Below are positions 1 to 7,670 of a DNA stretch of 64,000 bases, piece after piece. Location of the stretch: contig NZ_BMVR01000006.1 of assembly GCF_014650815.1 (NCBI RefSeq), positions 363,912-427,911 of the forward strand, read 5' to 3'. Every line of letters begins with the position of its first letter. Position 1 is the first letter of the stretch. The position numbers and the translations under genes were made by a program. The notes under the pieces were generated by a model. It was given only the letters and a program-made list of their open reading frames with translations, searched no databases and was not told the DNA's origin. The stretch is from Streptomyces flavofungini. GTDB taxonomy: Bacteria > Actinomycetota > Actinomycetes > Streptomycetales > Streptomycetaceae.

Positions 1-439
1 TCCCCGCATCAAGGAACTCCGCCCCGTACGCCACGTACCCCAACCGCTCATAGAATCCCAGCGCGTGGGTCTGCGCATGAAGATCAACAGCATGCAGCCC
101 CCGCTCCCGAGCAGCCCCCTCGATCGCGGCGACCAGCGCGGCCCCCACCCCGAGCCCCCGCGCGGACCGCAGCACGGCAAGCCGCCCCAGAGCACCCACA
201 CCGACGTCGGGGTCACCGTTCTTCACGACAGCGGCGTCGCCGGTCAGCAACCGCCCCGTCCCCAGGGCGCCCCCGCCCTCAGCACGCACCGCGAGAACAT
301 GCACGGCCCCGCCGTCGTACTCGTCGTACTCGATGTCCTCAGGCACGCCCTGTTCGGCGACGAAGACCTCCTTGCGCACCCCGAAGCACGCGTCCAGGTC
401 CTCAGGACCCACCGCGACCCGGCAGGTCACCCCGCTCAC
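1..439 (-). CDS. GNAT family N-acetyltransferase (3' end cut by window edge)
   Basis: Probable acetyl-CoA-dependent N-acetyltransferase of the GNAT fold, substrate unknown. The visible 146 residues start SGVTCRVAVGPEDLDACFGV and include FVAEQGVPEDIEYDEYD, a pattern seen in ElaA-like members. The acetyl-CoA loop is recognisable as RSARGLGVGAALV, followed by the usual C-terminal strand around HALGFYERLGY. The GTG start at 439 shares GTGA with the stop of the upstream pseudouridine synthase gene, so the pair is probably translationally coupled. The stop lies beyond base 1. The fold assignment is firm; the substrate cannot be told from sequence. Confidence 0.85.
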   Translation of the reverse strand, partial: MSGVTCRVAVGPEDLDACFGVRKEVFVAEQGVPEDIEYDEYDGGAVHVLAVRAEGGGALGTGRLLTGDAAVVKNGDPDVGVGALGRLAVLRSARGLGVGAALVAAIEGAARERGLHAVDLHAQTHALGFYERLGYVAYGAEFLDAG

Positions 440-1377
440 GCGCTCTCCGCCCGCACCCGGTCGAGGGCCAGCTGAAGATCCTCGGGGTAGCCGCTCTCGA
501 ACTCGACCCACTGCCCGTCCCCGGGGTGCTCGAAGCCGAGCCGCATGGCGTGCAGCCACTGGCGGGTGAGCCCGAGCCGCTTGGCGAGCGTGGGATCGGC
601 GCCGTACGTCAGGTCACCCACGCAGGGATGCCGGTGCGCCGACATGTGGACGCGGATCTGGTGGGTCCGGCCGGTCTCCAGCTTGATGTCGAGCAGGGAG
701 GCCGCGCGGAAGGCCTCGATGAGGTCGTAGTGGGTGACGGAGGGCTTGCCCTCGGCGGTGACCGCCCACTTGTAGTCGTGGTGGGGGTGGCGCCCGATGG
801 GCGCGTCGATGGTGCCGCTCATCGGGTCGGGATGGCCCTGCACCAGCGCGTGGTACCGCTTGTCGACCGTGCGCTCCTTGAACTGGCGCTTCAGCGACGT
901 GTACGCCCGCTCGGACTTGGCGACGGCCATCAGGCCGGACGTGCCGACGTCGAGGCGGTGCACGATGCCCTGGCGCTCGGCGGCGCCGGACGTCGAGATG
1001 CGATACCCGGCGGCGGCGAGGCCGCCGATCACGGTGGTGCCGGTCCAGCCGGGGCTGGGGTGCGCGGCGACGCCGACCGGCTTGACGATGACGACGATGT
1101 CCTCGTCGTCGTGCACGATCTCCATGCCCTCGACGGGCTCGGCGACGATCTGCACCGGAGCGGGCGCCTGCGGCATCTCCACTTCCAGCCAGGCGCCGCC
1201 GTGCACCCGCTCGGACTTGCCGACCACCGAGCCGTCGACCGCGACCTTCCCCGCCGCGGCGAGCTCGGCGGCCTTCGTGCGGGAGAAGCCGAACATGCGC
1301 GAGATGGCGGCGTCGACGCGCTCGCCCTCCAGGCCGTCCGGTACGGGCAGGGTACGGATCTCGGGAATCGTGCTCAC
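436..1377 (-). CDS. RluA-family rRNA pseudouridine synthase (RluD-like)
   Basis: Isomerises uridine to pseudouridine in structured RNA, most likely 23S rRNA. Of 313 residues, about 15-75 form an S4 RNA-binding domain (SRTKAAELAAAGKVAVDG) and the rest the RluA catalytic domain. The catalytic signature HRLDVGTSG, containing the active-site Asp, is intact, as is the downstream GRTHQIRVH motif. The GTG start has CATACT at 1384-1389 six bases upstream and no clear Shine-Dalgarno (SD), which fits a leaderless mRNA. It lies 61 bp after lspA, in the lspA-rluD order common in actinobacteria. The exact rRNA target is inferred only from the family. Confidence 0.93.
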   Translation of the reverse strand: MSTIPEIRTLPVPDGLEGERVDAAISRMFGFSRTKAAELAAAGKVAVDGSVVGKSERVHGGAWLEVEMPQAPAPVQIVAEPVEGMEIVHDDEDIVVIVKPVGVAAHPSPGWTGTTVIGGLAAAGYRISTSGAAERQGIVHRLDVGTSGLMAVAKSERAYTSLKRQFKERTVDKRYHALVQGHPDPMSGTIDAPIGRHPHHDYKWAVTAEGKPSVTHYDLIEAFRAASLLDIKLETGRTHQIRVHMSAHRHPCVGDLTYGADPTLAKRLGLTRQWLHAMRLGFEHPGDGQWVEFESGYPEDLQLALDRVRAESA

Positions 1378-1438
1378 CCCACGAGTATGCAGGAGGGCTA
1401 CGACACCGCCGTACCGAACGCCGTACGCGAGCGGCCGC

Positions 1439-2173
1439 TCAGTCCTTGTGGACGGTGCCGTCCGGGTCGAGGCCGCGGAAGGAGAGCAGCACGATCAGGA
1501 TGCCGCCGCAGACGATCGCGGAGTCCGCGAGGTTGAACACCGCGAAGCCCTTCGGCGCGATGAAGTCGACCACCGCGCCCTTGAAGACGCCGGGCGAGCG
1601 GAAGATCCGGTCGGTGAGGTTGCCGAGCGCGCCGCCGAGCAGCAGGCCGAGCGCGATCGCCCAGGGCAGGCTGTACAGCTTGCGCGCGAGGCGGGCGATC
1701 ACCACGATCACGGCGGCGGCGATCACCGTGAAGATGATGGTGTAGGCCTCGCCCATGCCGAAAGCGGCGCCCGCGTTCCGGATCGCGTTGAAACGCAGCA
1801 GGTCACCGACCACGTCGATGGGCTCGTGGTGCTCCAGCTCGGCGACCACGATCATCTTGCTGATGAGGTCCAGGGCGTACGCGAACAGGGCCACCCCGAA
1901 CAGCACGGCGATCTTGCGCCGTCCCTTGGGCTTCGGCGCGGCCTCGGGCTCCGACGCGGCCGCCGGCTCGGCCTTGGCCGCCGACTCCGGGTCCAGGTCC
2001 GGCGTCCGCTCCGACTCCGGCTTCGGCTCGCCCGCGGAACGCTGCTCGTCCTCGGAACGCTGCTCGTCCCCGGAGCGCTGCTCGTCCTTGGGGCCGGAAT
2101 CGGACTGCTCCGGCCCGGCCCCCTCCGCCTCAGGGATGTCCGGCGTACCGATGATGCGCTCCGCCTCTGCCAC
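1439..2173 (-). CDS. lspA: Lipoprotein signal peptidase (signal peptidase II)
   Basis: Membrane aspartic protease that removes signal peptides from diacylglyceryl-modified prolipoproteins. The catalytic core is in the last 160 or so residues: four predicted membrane helices, the RNAGAAFG motif, and the two Asp-containing motifs GNLTDRI and FNLADSAI. The N-terminal 80 or so residues are an acidic, low-complexity cytoplasmic extension rich in E, D, K and P with three tandem DEQRSx units. This makes 244 aa against the usual 160-170 for bacterial LspA; such extensions occur in Streptomyces. The GTG start follows a GAGGGA SD. Confidence 0.96.
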   Translation of the reverse strand: MAEAERIIGTPDIPEAEGAGPEQSDSGPKDEQRSGDEQRSEDEQRSAGEPKPESERTPDLDPESAAKAEPAAASEPEAAPKPKGRRKIAVLFGVALFAYALDLISKMIVVAELEHHEPIDVVGDLLRFNAIRNAGAAFGMGEAYTIIFTVIAAAVIVVIARLARKLYSLPWAIALGLLLGGALGNLTDRIFRSPGVFKGAVVDFIAPKGFAVFNLADSAIVCGGILIVLLSFRGLDPDGTVHKD

Positions 2174-2251
2174 GTGAGTCCCTCAACCTAGGTGCCTGAC
2201 TGGGGACGAGGGTACGACACCCACGTGCGGGCCAAGGCGCCCAGGCCACGC

Positions 2252-3256
2252 TCAGTAGCGCCGTTCCTGCTTCTGCTTGCACTCGACGCACAGCGTGGCC
2301 CGCGGGAACGCCTGCATGCGCGCCTTGCCGATGGGGTTGCCGCAGTTCTCGCAGAGGCCGTACGTCCCCGCGTCCAGGCGTTCCAGGGCGCGCTCCGTCT
2401 GCTCCAGCATCTCCCGGGCGTTCGCGGCGAGCGCCATCTCGTGCTCCCGCGTGATGTTCTTCGTGCCGGTGTCCGCCTGGTCGTCGCCCGCGCCGTCCCC
2501 GGAGTCCCGCATCAGGCCGGCGAGCGAGGTCTCGGACGCCTCGATCTCGGACCGCAGCCGCATGGTCTCGGACATCAGCTCGGTCCGCGCCTCGGCGACC
2601 TCCGCCGGGGTCCACGGGTCCTCGCCCGGCCGCACCGCGAGCTCGCCGGGCGTCGCCGCGGCCCGCGCCTTGGGCACAGAGCCCGACTTCGCCGCCGCCG
2701 TCGCCGTGCCCGGAGTCTTCTTCGCAACCACCGTCGTGGCTCCCGTCGTCTCCGCGGCCTGAGCCGCACTCTCGGCCGCGGACGCGGCCGTCTTCTTGGC
2801 CGTACGTTTCCTGGCTCCCGGACCCTTCGCGGCACCCGTCGCCTTCTTGGACGCACCCACCCCGCCCTCCGCCTCCGTCTTGGCGGTGGACTTCTTGGCA
2901 GCGGCCTTCTTGGCGGCCCCCGCACCCGCGACGGCCTTCTTCGGAGCCGACTCCCCCGATACCGCCCTCTCCGGAGCCGTCTTCTTGGCAACGGTCTTCT
3001 TCGCGGCCGCGTTCCTGGAGGTGCCCGCCGTCTCCTTGGCGGCAGCCTTCTTCGCCGGGGCCGCGGTGGACGTCTTCTTGGCCGTCGCCTTGGCGGGAGC
3101 CTTCGCGGCCGCCTTGGTCGCGGTCTTCTTCGGCGCCGCCGCACCCGCACGCACGGTCTTGACGGTGCGGGCCGCCTTGCCGCCTGCCGCCCCGGCCCCC
3201 GCGGCTGTGGATCTGCTGGACGCCGACTGCTGTACGGCGGTCTTCTTCGCCACCAT
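2252..3256 (-). CDS. TraR/DksA-type zinc-finger protein with Lys/Ala-rich histone-like N-terminus
   Basis: The last 120 or so residues are a DksA/TraR module: a coiled-coil segment (SEIEASETSLAGLM onward), then a C4 zinc finger, CENCGNP followed by CVECKQK. Such proteins bind the RNA polymerase secondary channel or act as general stress regulators. The first 200 or so residues are repeats of AAKK, VAKKTA and AKKAA type, like eukaryotic H1 tails and bacterial HU/Hc1 tails, so nonspecific DNA binding is likely. The ATG at 3256 was chosen because the SD GAAGGGG lies 8 nt upstream and the tail begins at once; the frame stays open further upstream but looks noncoding. 334 aa, read away from ileS. 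Confidence 0.88.
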   Translation of the reverse strand: MVAKKTAVQQSASSRSTAAGAGAAGGKAARTVKTVRAGAAAPKKTATKAAAKAPAKATAKKTSTAAPAKKAAAKETAGTSRNAAAKKTVAKKTAPERAVSGESAPKKAVAGAGAAKKAAAKKSTAKTEAEGGVGASKKATGAAKGPGARKRTAKKTAASAAESAAQAAETTGATTVVAKKTPGTATAAAKSGSVPKARAAATPGELAVRPGEDPWTPAEVAEARTELMSETMRLRSEIEASETSLAGLMRDSGDGAGDDQADTGTKNITREHEMALAANAREMLEQTERALERLDAGTYGLCENCGNPIGKARMQAFPRATLCVECKQKQERRY

Positions 3257-3571
3257 GGCCGCGGCCCCTTCACATATTGTGATCTTGCACGCGAATCGTG
3301 CTGGGACGATAAATCGACTCCAGGCCCGCGGCAACGGGGCACGCCGCCCGATTGGCCCGCCGCCGGGGGTCGCGCGGTGAGCCTGCCTGCGTTGTGCCCA
3401 GCTCTCCGGCGGGTAATCCGCCGGACTCCCGAGGTCCGGATCCGGACGCTCCGCATATCGCCATTCGGGGCAGTCCCGTGGTCTCACCCCACAGCGGCCG
3501 GGCACCCCGCACGCCCCCTCCCCGGGCGTCCGTACGGGCATAGACTTGGTGACGACCGAAGAAGGTGCGCC
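3257..3571. promoter_or_regulatory. Divergent intergenic region between the DksA-like gene and the DUF1059 gene
   Basis: No gene seen in these 315 bases. The dyad CACATATTGTG (3271-3281) lies just upstream of the DksA-like SD. A 14-bp palindrome, GTCCGGATCCGGAC, is at about 3434-3447. TAGACT at 3541-3546 is a candidate -10 for the plus-strand DUF1059 gene, giving a short leader with SD GAAGG. Function is inferred from position only. Confidence 0.4.
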
Positions 3572-3763
3572 ATGCGCAAAATCACCGACTGCCGCGAATT
3601 CCCGAGCGAGACCCACTGCACCCTCGCCATCTCCGGCGAAGAGGATGAGGTGGTCCGCGCCGCCAGCGAGCACGCCGTGTCCGTCCACGGCCACACGGAC
3701 GGCCCCGAGCTGCGGAAGATGATCCGCGACTCCCTCAAGGACGACATCCCCCAGCACGCTTGA
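3572..3763 (+). CDS. DUF1059 domain-containing small protein
   Basis: A 63-residue protein starting MRKITDCREFPSETHCTLAI, which matches the small DUF1059 family: a conserved DCR.FP near the N-terminus, a Cys pair (C7, C16) and a helical C-terminal half (GPELRKMIRDSL). Function is unknown for the family; the two Cys could bind metal or respond to redox, which is speculation. The ATG has SD GAAGG 5-6 nt upstream. The gene stands alone between the DksA-like gene (divergent) and the ileS T-box leader. Codon use matches neighbouring genes, so it is very likely real. Confidence 0.85.
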   Translation: MRKITDCREFPSETHCTLAISGEEDEVVRAASEHAVSVHGHTDGPELRKMIRDSLKDDIPQHA

Positions 3764-3847
3764 TCCACCGGGGCGTCCGCGGGGGGCCGCTCGCCGCCTT
3801 CCCCGCGCCTCCCGGAATTCCGGTCGGCCGCGCCCGCCCCGGCGCCG

Positions 3848-3853
3848 TACACT
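3848..3853 (+). promoter_or_regulatory. Candidate -10 hexamer for the ileS leader transcript
   Basis: TACACT lies about 20 bp upstream of the first sequence that looks like T-box leader (GGATGGGGACGAGTAG). No convincing -35 box is visible in the G+C-rich stretch upstream, so this is a weak assignment. Confidence 0.35.
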
Positions 3854-3869
3854 GGCCGGAGCGAGAAGC

Positions 3870-4150
3870 GTGGATGGGGACGAGTAGCGGCGTACGCAGC
3901 CAGGAGCGACCCGGGGACGGTGTGAGCCCGGGGGCGAGCGCGACGTGAAGATCACCCCGGAGCCGCCGGAGGAAAGCCGCAGACCAGCCCCTGTGCGGGG
4001 CGGGCCTGGTGAGTAGACCCGGCATCGCGACCCCAATGAGGGGGCCCTGTGGCGCCACGCGCGCCGGAGGGCCAAGGAGGGTGGTACCGCGGGAGCGCAG
4101 TGATGCGGCCTCTCGTCCCTCCGACGGAAGGGAAGAACGTCCGCCGGAGG
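3870..4150 (+). ncRNA. T-box riboswitch leader of ileS (translational type)
   Basis: The diagnostic T-box AGGAGGGTGGTACCGCGGG is at 4075-4093, directly upstream of an isoleucyl-tRNA synthetase gene. A candidate Ile specifier ATC lies at 3951-3953 in GTGAAGATCACC. There is no terminator with a U tract. Instead CTCCGACGG (4119-4127) can pair, with one mismatch, with CCGCCGGAG (4141-4149), which contains the ileS SD. The overlapping CCCTCC (4117-4122) can alternatively pair with GGAGGG (4076-4081) of the T-box. Uncharged tRNA-Ile should favour the second pairing and free the SD. This is the architecture known for actinobacterial ileS T-boxes with short stem I; stem boundaries here are by eye. 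Confidence 0.88.
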
Positions 4151-4158
4151 AAAAGCGA

Positions 4159-7100
4159 ATGACGCCGCCGCAGTACCGCCAGGTGCCCGCCCAGGTCGAC
4201 CTGCCCGCCCTCGAGCACGCCGTGCTCGACTTCTGGGAGCAGCAGAAGATCTTCGCCAAGAGCCTGGAGCAGTCCGAGGGCCGCCCCGAGTGGGTGTTCT
4301 ACGAGGGCCCGCCCACCGCCAACGGCATGCCCGGCGCGCACCACATCGAGGCCCGCGTCTTCAAGGACGTCTTCCCGCGCTTCCGCACCATGCGCGGCTA
4401 CCACGTCGCCCGCAAGGCCGGCTGGGACTGCCACGGCCTGCCCGTGGAGCTCGCGGTCGAGAAGGAACTCGGCTTCAACGGCAAGAAGGACATCGAGGCG
4501 TACGGCATCGCCGAGTTCAACGCCAAGTGCCGCGAGTCGGTGACCCGCCACACGGACGCCTTCGCCGACCTGACGACCCGCATGGGCTACTGGACGGACC
4601 TCGACGGCGCCTACCGGACGATGAACCCGGAGTACATCGAGTCCGTCTGGTGGTCCCTGAAGGAGATCTTCAACAAGGGCCTCCTCGTCCAGGACCACCG
4701 CGTCGCCCCCTGGTGCCCCCGCTGCGGCACGGGCCTGTCCGACCACGAGCTGGCGCAGGGCTACGAGACCGTCGTCGACCCGTCGGTCTACGTCCGCTTC
4801 CCGCTGACCGGCGGCCCCCTCGCGGGCGAGGCCGCCCTCCTGGTGTGGACGACCACCCCGTGGACGCTGGTGTCCAACACGGCGGTCGCCGCGCACCCGG
4901 ACGTCACCTACGTAGTGGCGACCGACGGCAAGGAGAAGCTGGTCGTCGCCCAGCCGCTCCTGGAGAAGGCGCTCGGCGAGGGCTGGGAGGCCACCGGCCA
5001 GACCTTCACCGGCGCCGAGATGGAACGCTGGACGTACCAGCGCCCCTTCGAGCTGGTCGAGTTCCCCGCCCCCGCGCACTACGTGGTCAACGCCGACTAC
5101 GTGACCACGGAGGACGGAACCGGCCTCGTCCACCAGTCGCCCGCCTTCGGTGAGGACGACCTCAAGGTCTGCCGGTCGTACGGCCTGCCGGTCGTGAACC
5201 CGGTCCGCCCCGACGGCACCTTCGAGGAGGACGTCCCCCTCGTGGGCGGTGTCTTCTTCAAGAAGGCCGACGAGACCCTCACCCAGGACCTGAACGACCG
5301 AGGTCTGCTCTTCCGGCACATCGCGTACGAGCACAGCTACCCGCACTGCTGGCGCTGCCACACCGCGCTGCTCTACTACGCGCAGCCGTCCTGGTACATC
5401 CGCACCACGGCCGTCAAGGACCGTCTCCTCGAAGAGAACGAGAAGACCAACTGGTTCCCGGACTCGGTCAAGCACGGCCGCTTCGGCGACTGGCTGACCA
5501 ACAACGTCGACTGGGCGCTGTCCCGCAACCGCTACTGGGGCACCCCGCTGCCCATCTGGCGCTGCGAGGAGAACCACCTCACCTGCGTCGGCTCCCGCGC
5601 CGAACTGAGCGAGCTCACGGGCACCGACCAGTCGGACCTCGACCCGCACCGCCCGTTCATCGACGACGTCACGTTCACCTGCACCCACGAGGGCTGCGCC
5701 CTCGAAGCGGTGCGCGTGCCGGAGGTCATCGACGCCTGGTACGACTCGGGTTCGATGCCGTTCGCGCAGTGGGGCTACCCGCACCAGAACAAGGAGCTCT
5801 TCGAGAGCCGCTACCCGGCGCAGTTCATCTCGGAGGCCATCGACCAGACCCGCGGCTGGTTCTACACGCTGATGGCCGTCGGCACCCTCGTCTTCGACAA
5901 GTCGAGTTACGAGAACGTCGTCTGCCTCGGCCACATCCTCGCCGAGGACGGCCGCAAGATGTCCAAGCACCTGGGCAACACCCTGGACCCGATCCCGCTG
6001 ATGGACCGGCACGGAGCCGACGCCGTGCGCTGGTTCATGGCCGCGGGCGGCTCCCCGTGGGCGGCCCGCCGCGTCGGCCACGGCACCATCCAGGAGGTCG
6101 TCCGCAAGACCCTCCTGACGTACTGGAACACGGTCGCCTTCCAGGCGCTCTACGCCCGCACGTCGAAGTGGGCCCCCTCGGACACCGACCCGGCGCCCGC
6201 CGACCGCCCGCTGCTCGACCGCTGGCTGCTCAGCGAACTGCACGCGCTCACCGACCAGGTGACGCAGGCCCTCGACGCCTACGACACCCAGCGCGCCGGC
6301 AAGCTCCTGTCCGCCTTCGTGGACAACCTCTCCAACTGGTACGTACGCCGGTCGCGACGCCGCTTCTGGCAGGGCGACGCGGCCGCGCTGCGCACCCTGC
6401 ACGAGGTCGTCGAGACGATCACGCGGCTGCTCGCCCCGCTGACGCCGTTCATCGCGGAGCGCGTCTGGCAGGACCTGGTCGTGCCGGTCACGCCGGACGC
6501 CCCGGAGTCGGTGCACCTGGCGACCTGGCCGGAGGCGGACCTTTCGGCGGTCGACCCCGAGCTGTCGAAGCAGATGGCCCTGGTGCGCCGCCTCGTCGAG
6601 CTGGGCCGGGCCACGCGCGCGGAGTCGGGCGTCAAGACCCGCCAGCCGCTGTCCCGCGCGCTCGTCGCCGTCGCCGGATTCGACACGCTCAGCCCCGAAC
6701 TGCACACGCAGATCACGGAGGAGCTGAACGTGTCCTCCCTCGCCTCTCTGTCGGAGGTGGGCGGTTCCCTGGTCGACACCACCGCCAAGGCCAACTTCCG
6801 CGCTCTCGGCAAGCGGTTCGGCAAGGGCGTGCAGGCGGTGGCCAAGGCCGTCGCCGAGGCCGACGCGGCCACGCTGTCCCTCGCCCTGCGCGAGGGCACG
6901 GCCTCCGTGGAGGTCGACGGGGAGACGGTGACGCTCGCCCCGGACGAGGTCATCATCACCGAGACCCCGCGCGAGGGCTGGTCGGTGGCGTCCGACTCCG
7001 GCGCCACGGTCGCCCTCGACCTGGAGCTCACGGACGAGCTGCGCCGCGCGGGCCTGGCCCGGGACGCGATCCGCCTGATCCAGGAGGCCCGCAAGAACAG

Positions 7101-7302
7101 CGGCCTGGACGTCGCGGACCGCATCGCCCTGCGCTGGACGTCCTCGGACCCGGCGGTCGGCACGGCCCTGACCGACCACTCCGCCCTCATCGCGGACGAG
7201 GTCCTGGCCACGGACTTCGCCGAGGGCGAGGCCGACGACACCTACGGCGAGACCTTCAAGGACGACTCCCTCTCCCTGACGTTCCGCCTCCGCAAGGCGT
7301 AG
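4159..7302 (+). CDS. ileS: Isoleucyl-tRNA synthetase, type 2 with GxHH signature
   Basis: Charges tRNA-Ile. 1047 residues in the usual class I order: Rossmann domain split by an editing domain (around residues 200-400), KMSKHLGN loop, then the anticodon-binding and C-terminal domains. The adenylation signature normally written HxGH reads G59-A60-H61-H62 in NGMPGAHHIEA. Together with the long eukaryote-like C-terminal part this marks an IleRS2-type enzyme, and the swapped motif is known from mupirocin hyper-resistant IleRS2 proteins. The ATG at 4159 follows SD GGAGGA, which the T-box can sequester. No second ileS is seen here. A strong inverted repeat ends the unit. Confidence 0.97.
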   Translation: MTPPQYRQVPAQVDLPALEHAVLDFWEQQKIFAKSLEQSEGRPEWVFYEGPPTANGMPGAHHIEARVFKDVFPRFRTMRGYHVARKAGWDCHGLPVELAVEKELGFNGKKDIEAYGIAEFNAKCRESVTRHTDAFADLTTRMGYWTDLDGAYRTMNPEYIESVWWSLKEIFNKGLLVQDHRVAPWCPRCGTGLSDHELAQGYETVVDPSVYVRFPLTGGPLAGEAALLVWTTTPWTLVSNTAVAAHPDVTYVVATDGKEKLVVAQPLLEKALGEGWEATGQTFTGAEMERWTYQRPFELVEFPAPAHYVVNADYVTTEDGTGLVHQSPAFGEDDLKVCRSYGLPVVNPVRPDGTFEEDVPLVGGVFFKKADETLTQDLNDRGLLFRHIAYEHSYPHCWRCHTALLYYAQPSWYIRTTAVKDRLLEENEKTNWFPDSVKHGRFGDWLTNNVDWALSRNRYWGTPLPIWRCEENHLTCVGSRAELSELTGTDQSDLDPHRPFIDDVTFTCTHEGCALEAVRVPEVIDAWYDSGSMPFAQWGYPHQNKELFESRYPAQFISEAIDQTRGWFYTLMAVGTLVFDKSSYENVVCLGHILAEDGRKMSKHLGNTLDPIPLMDRHGADAVRWFMAAGGSPWAARRVGHGTIQEVVRKTLLTYWNTVAFQALYARTSKWAPSDTDPAPADRPLLDRWLLSELHALTDQVTQALDAYDTQRAGKLLSAFVDNLSNWYVRRSRRRFWQGDAAALRTLHEVVETITRLLAPLTPFIAERVWQDLVVPVTPDAPESVHLATWPEADLSAVDPELSKQMALVRRLVELGRATRAESGVKTRQPLSRALVAVAGFDTLSPELHTQITEELNVSSLASLSEVGGSLVDTTAKANFRALGKRFGKGVQAVAKAVAEADAATLSLALREGTASVEVDGETVTLAPDEVIITETPREGWSVASDSGATVALDLELTDELRRAGLARDAIRLIQEARKNSGLDVADRIALRWTSSDPAVGTALTDHSALIADEVLATDFAEGEADDTYGETFKDDSLSLTFRLRKA

Positions 7303-7332
7303 CCCGCACCGGGGCACCCCGCCCGCGGCAAC

Positions 7333-7379
7333 CCGAAGGCCCGGGGCCACCAAAGATCTTGGTGGCCCCGGGCCTTCGG
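7333..7379 (+). terminator. Strong intrinsic hairpin after ileS
   Basis: A perfect 21-bp stem (7333-7353 with 7359-7379) and 5-nt loop lie 31 bp after the ileS stop. No U tract follows, which is usual in Streptomyces. Its symmetry means it could act in both directions. Confidence 0.85.
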
Positions 7380-7420
7380 CGTTGCGTGCCCGCGCACAGA
7401 TGAACGTTTCTGCCGACGCG

Positions 7421-7512
7421 GGAGGGACGGATCCGCCAGCGGCGTGGGACGGACGTGATCCGCCAGCGGCGGCGGACGGGCGGGATCCGCCAGTGACGCC
7501 GGACGGACGGAA
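7421..7512. repeat. Three degenerate 27-bp direct repeats between two terminators
   Basis: The core GATCCGCCAG recurs at 7430, 7457 and 7484, each 27 bp apart, within similar GGACGG-rich sequence. The repeats sit between the ileS and divIVA terminators. A 27-bp period keeps frames open on both strands, but those readings lack an SD and look like shadows. No other gene is seen in 7303-7670. Confidence 0.7.
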
Positions 7513-7598
7513 GCATGCAGCCCGTCCGGCGTTCGAGGACGAGGCCGAAGGCCGATCCACGGCCACCGACGCCCACGGCAACCCTGCGGGCACAGCAA

Positions 7599-7634
7599 AG
7601 GGCGAGGCCCCCGGGGATCCGGGGGCCTCGCCCT
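7599..7634 (-). terminator. Intrinsic hairpin after divIVA
   Basis: A perfect 16-bp stem (7599-7614 with 7619-7634) and 4-nt loop lie 36 bp past the divIVA stop on the minus strand. It probably ends the ftsZ-to-divIVA transcript group. Confidence 0.8.
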
Positions 7635-7670
7635 GTACAACTGCCGACGCCTACGGCGTGGTAAAGCCCG

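Noticed and set aside
2575..3456. Arg/Pro-rich 293-codon frame overlapping the DksA-like gene
   Set aside because: Frame-shifted reading of the Lys/Ala repeats; composition artefact.
3549..3572. GTG at 3549 as a leaderless start after TAGACT
   Set aside because: Out of frame with the DUF1059 protein and gives no recognisable product; the ATG at 3572 has an SD.
3952..7593. 1213-codon frame antisense to ileS
   Set aside because: Mirror image of a high-GC coding gene; biased Arg/Gly/Val/Leu composition, no recognisable fold, covers two terminator regions.
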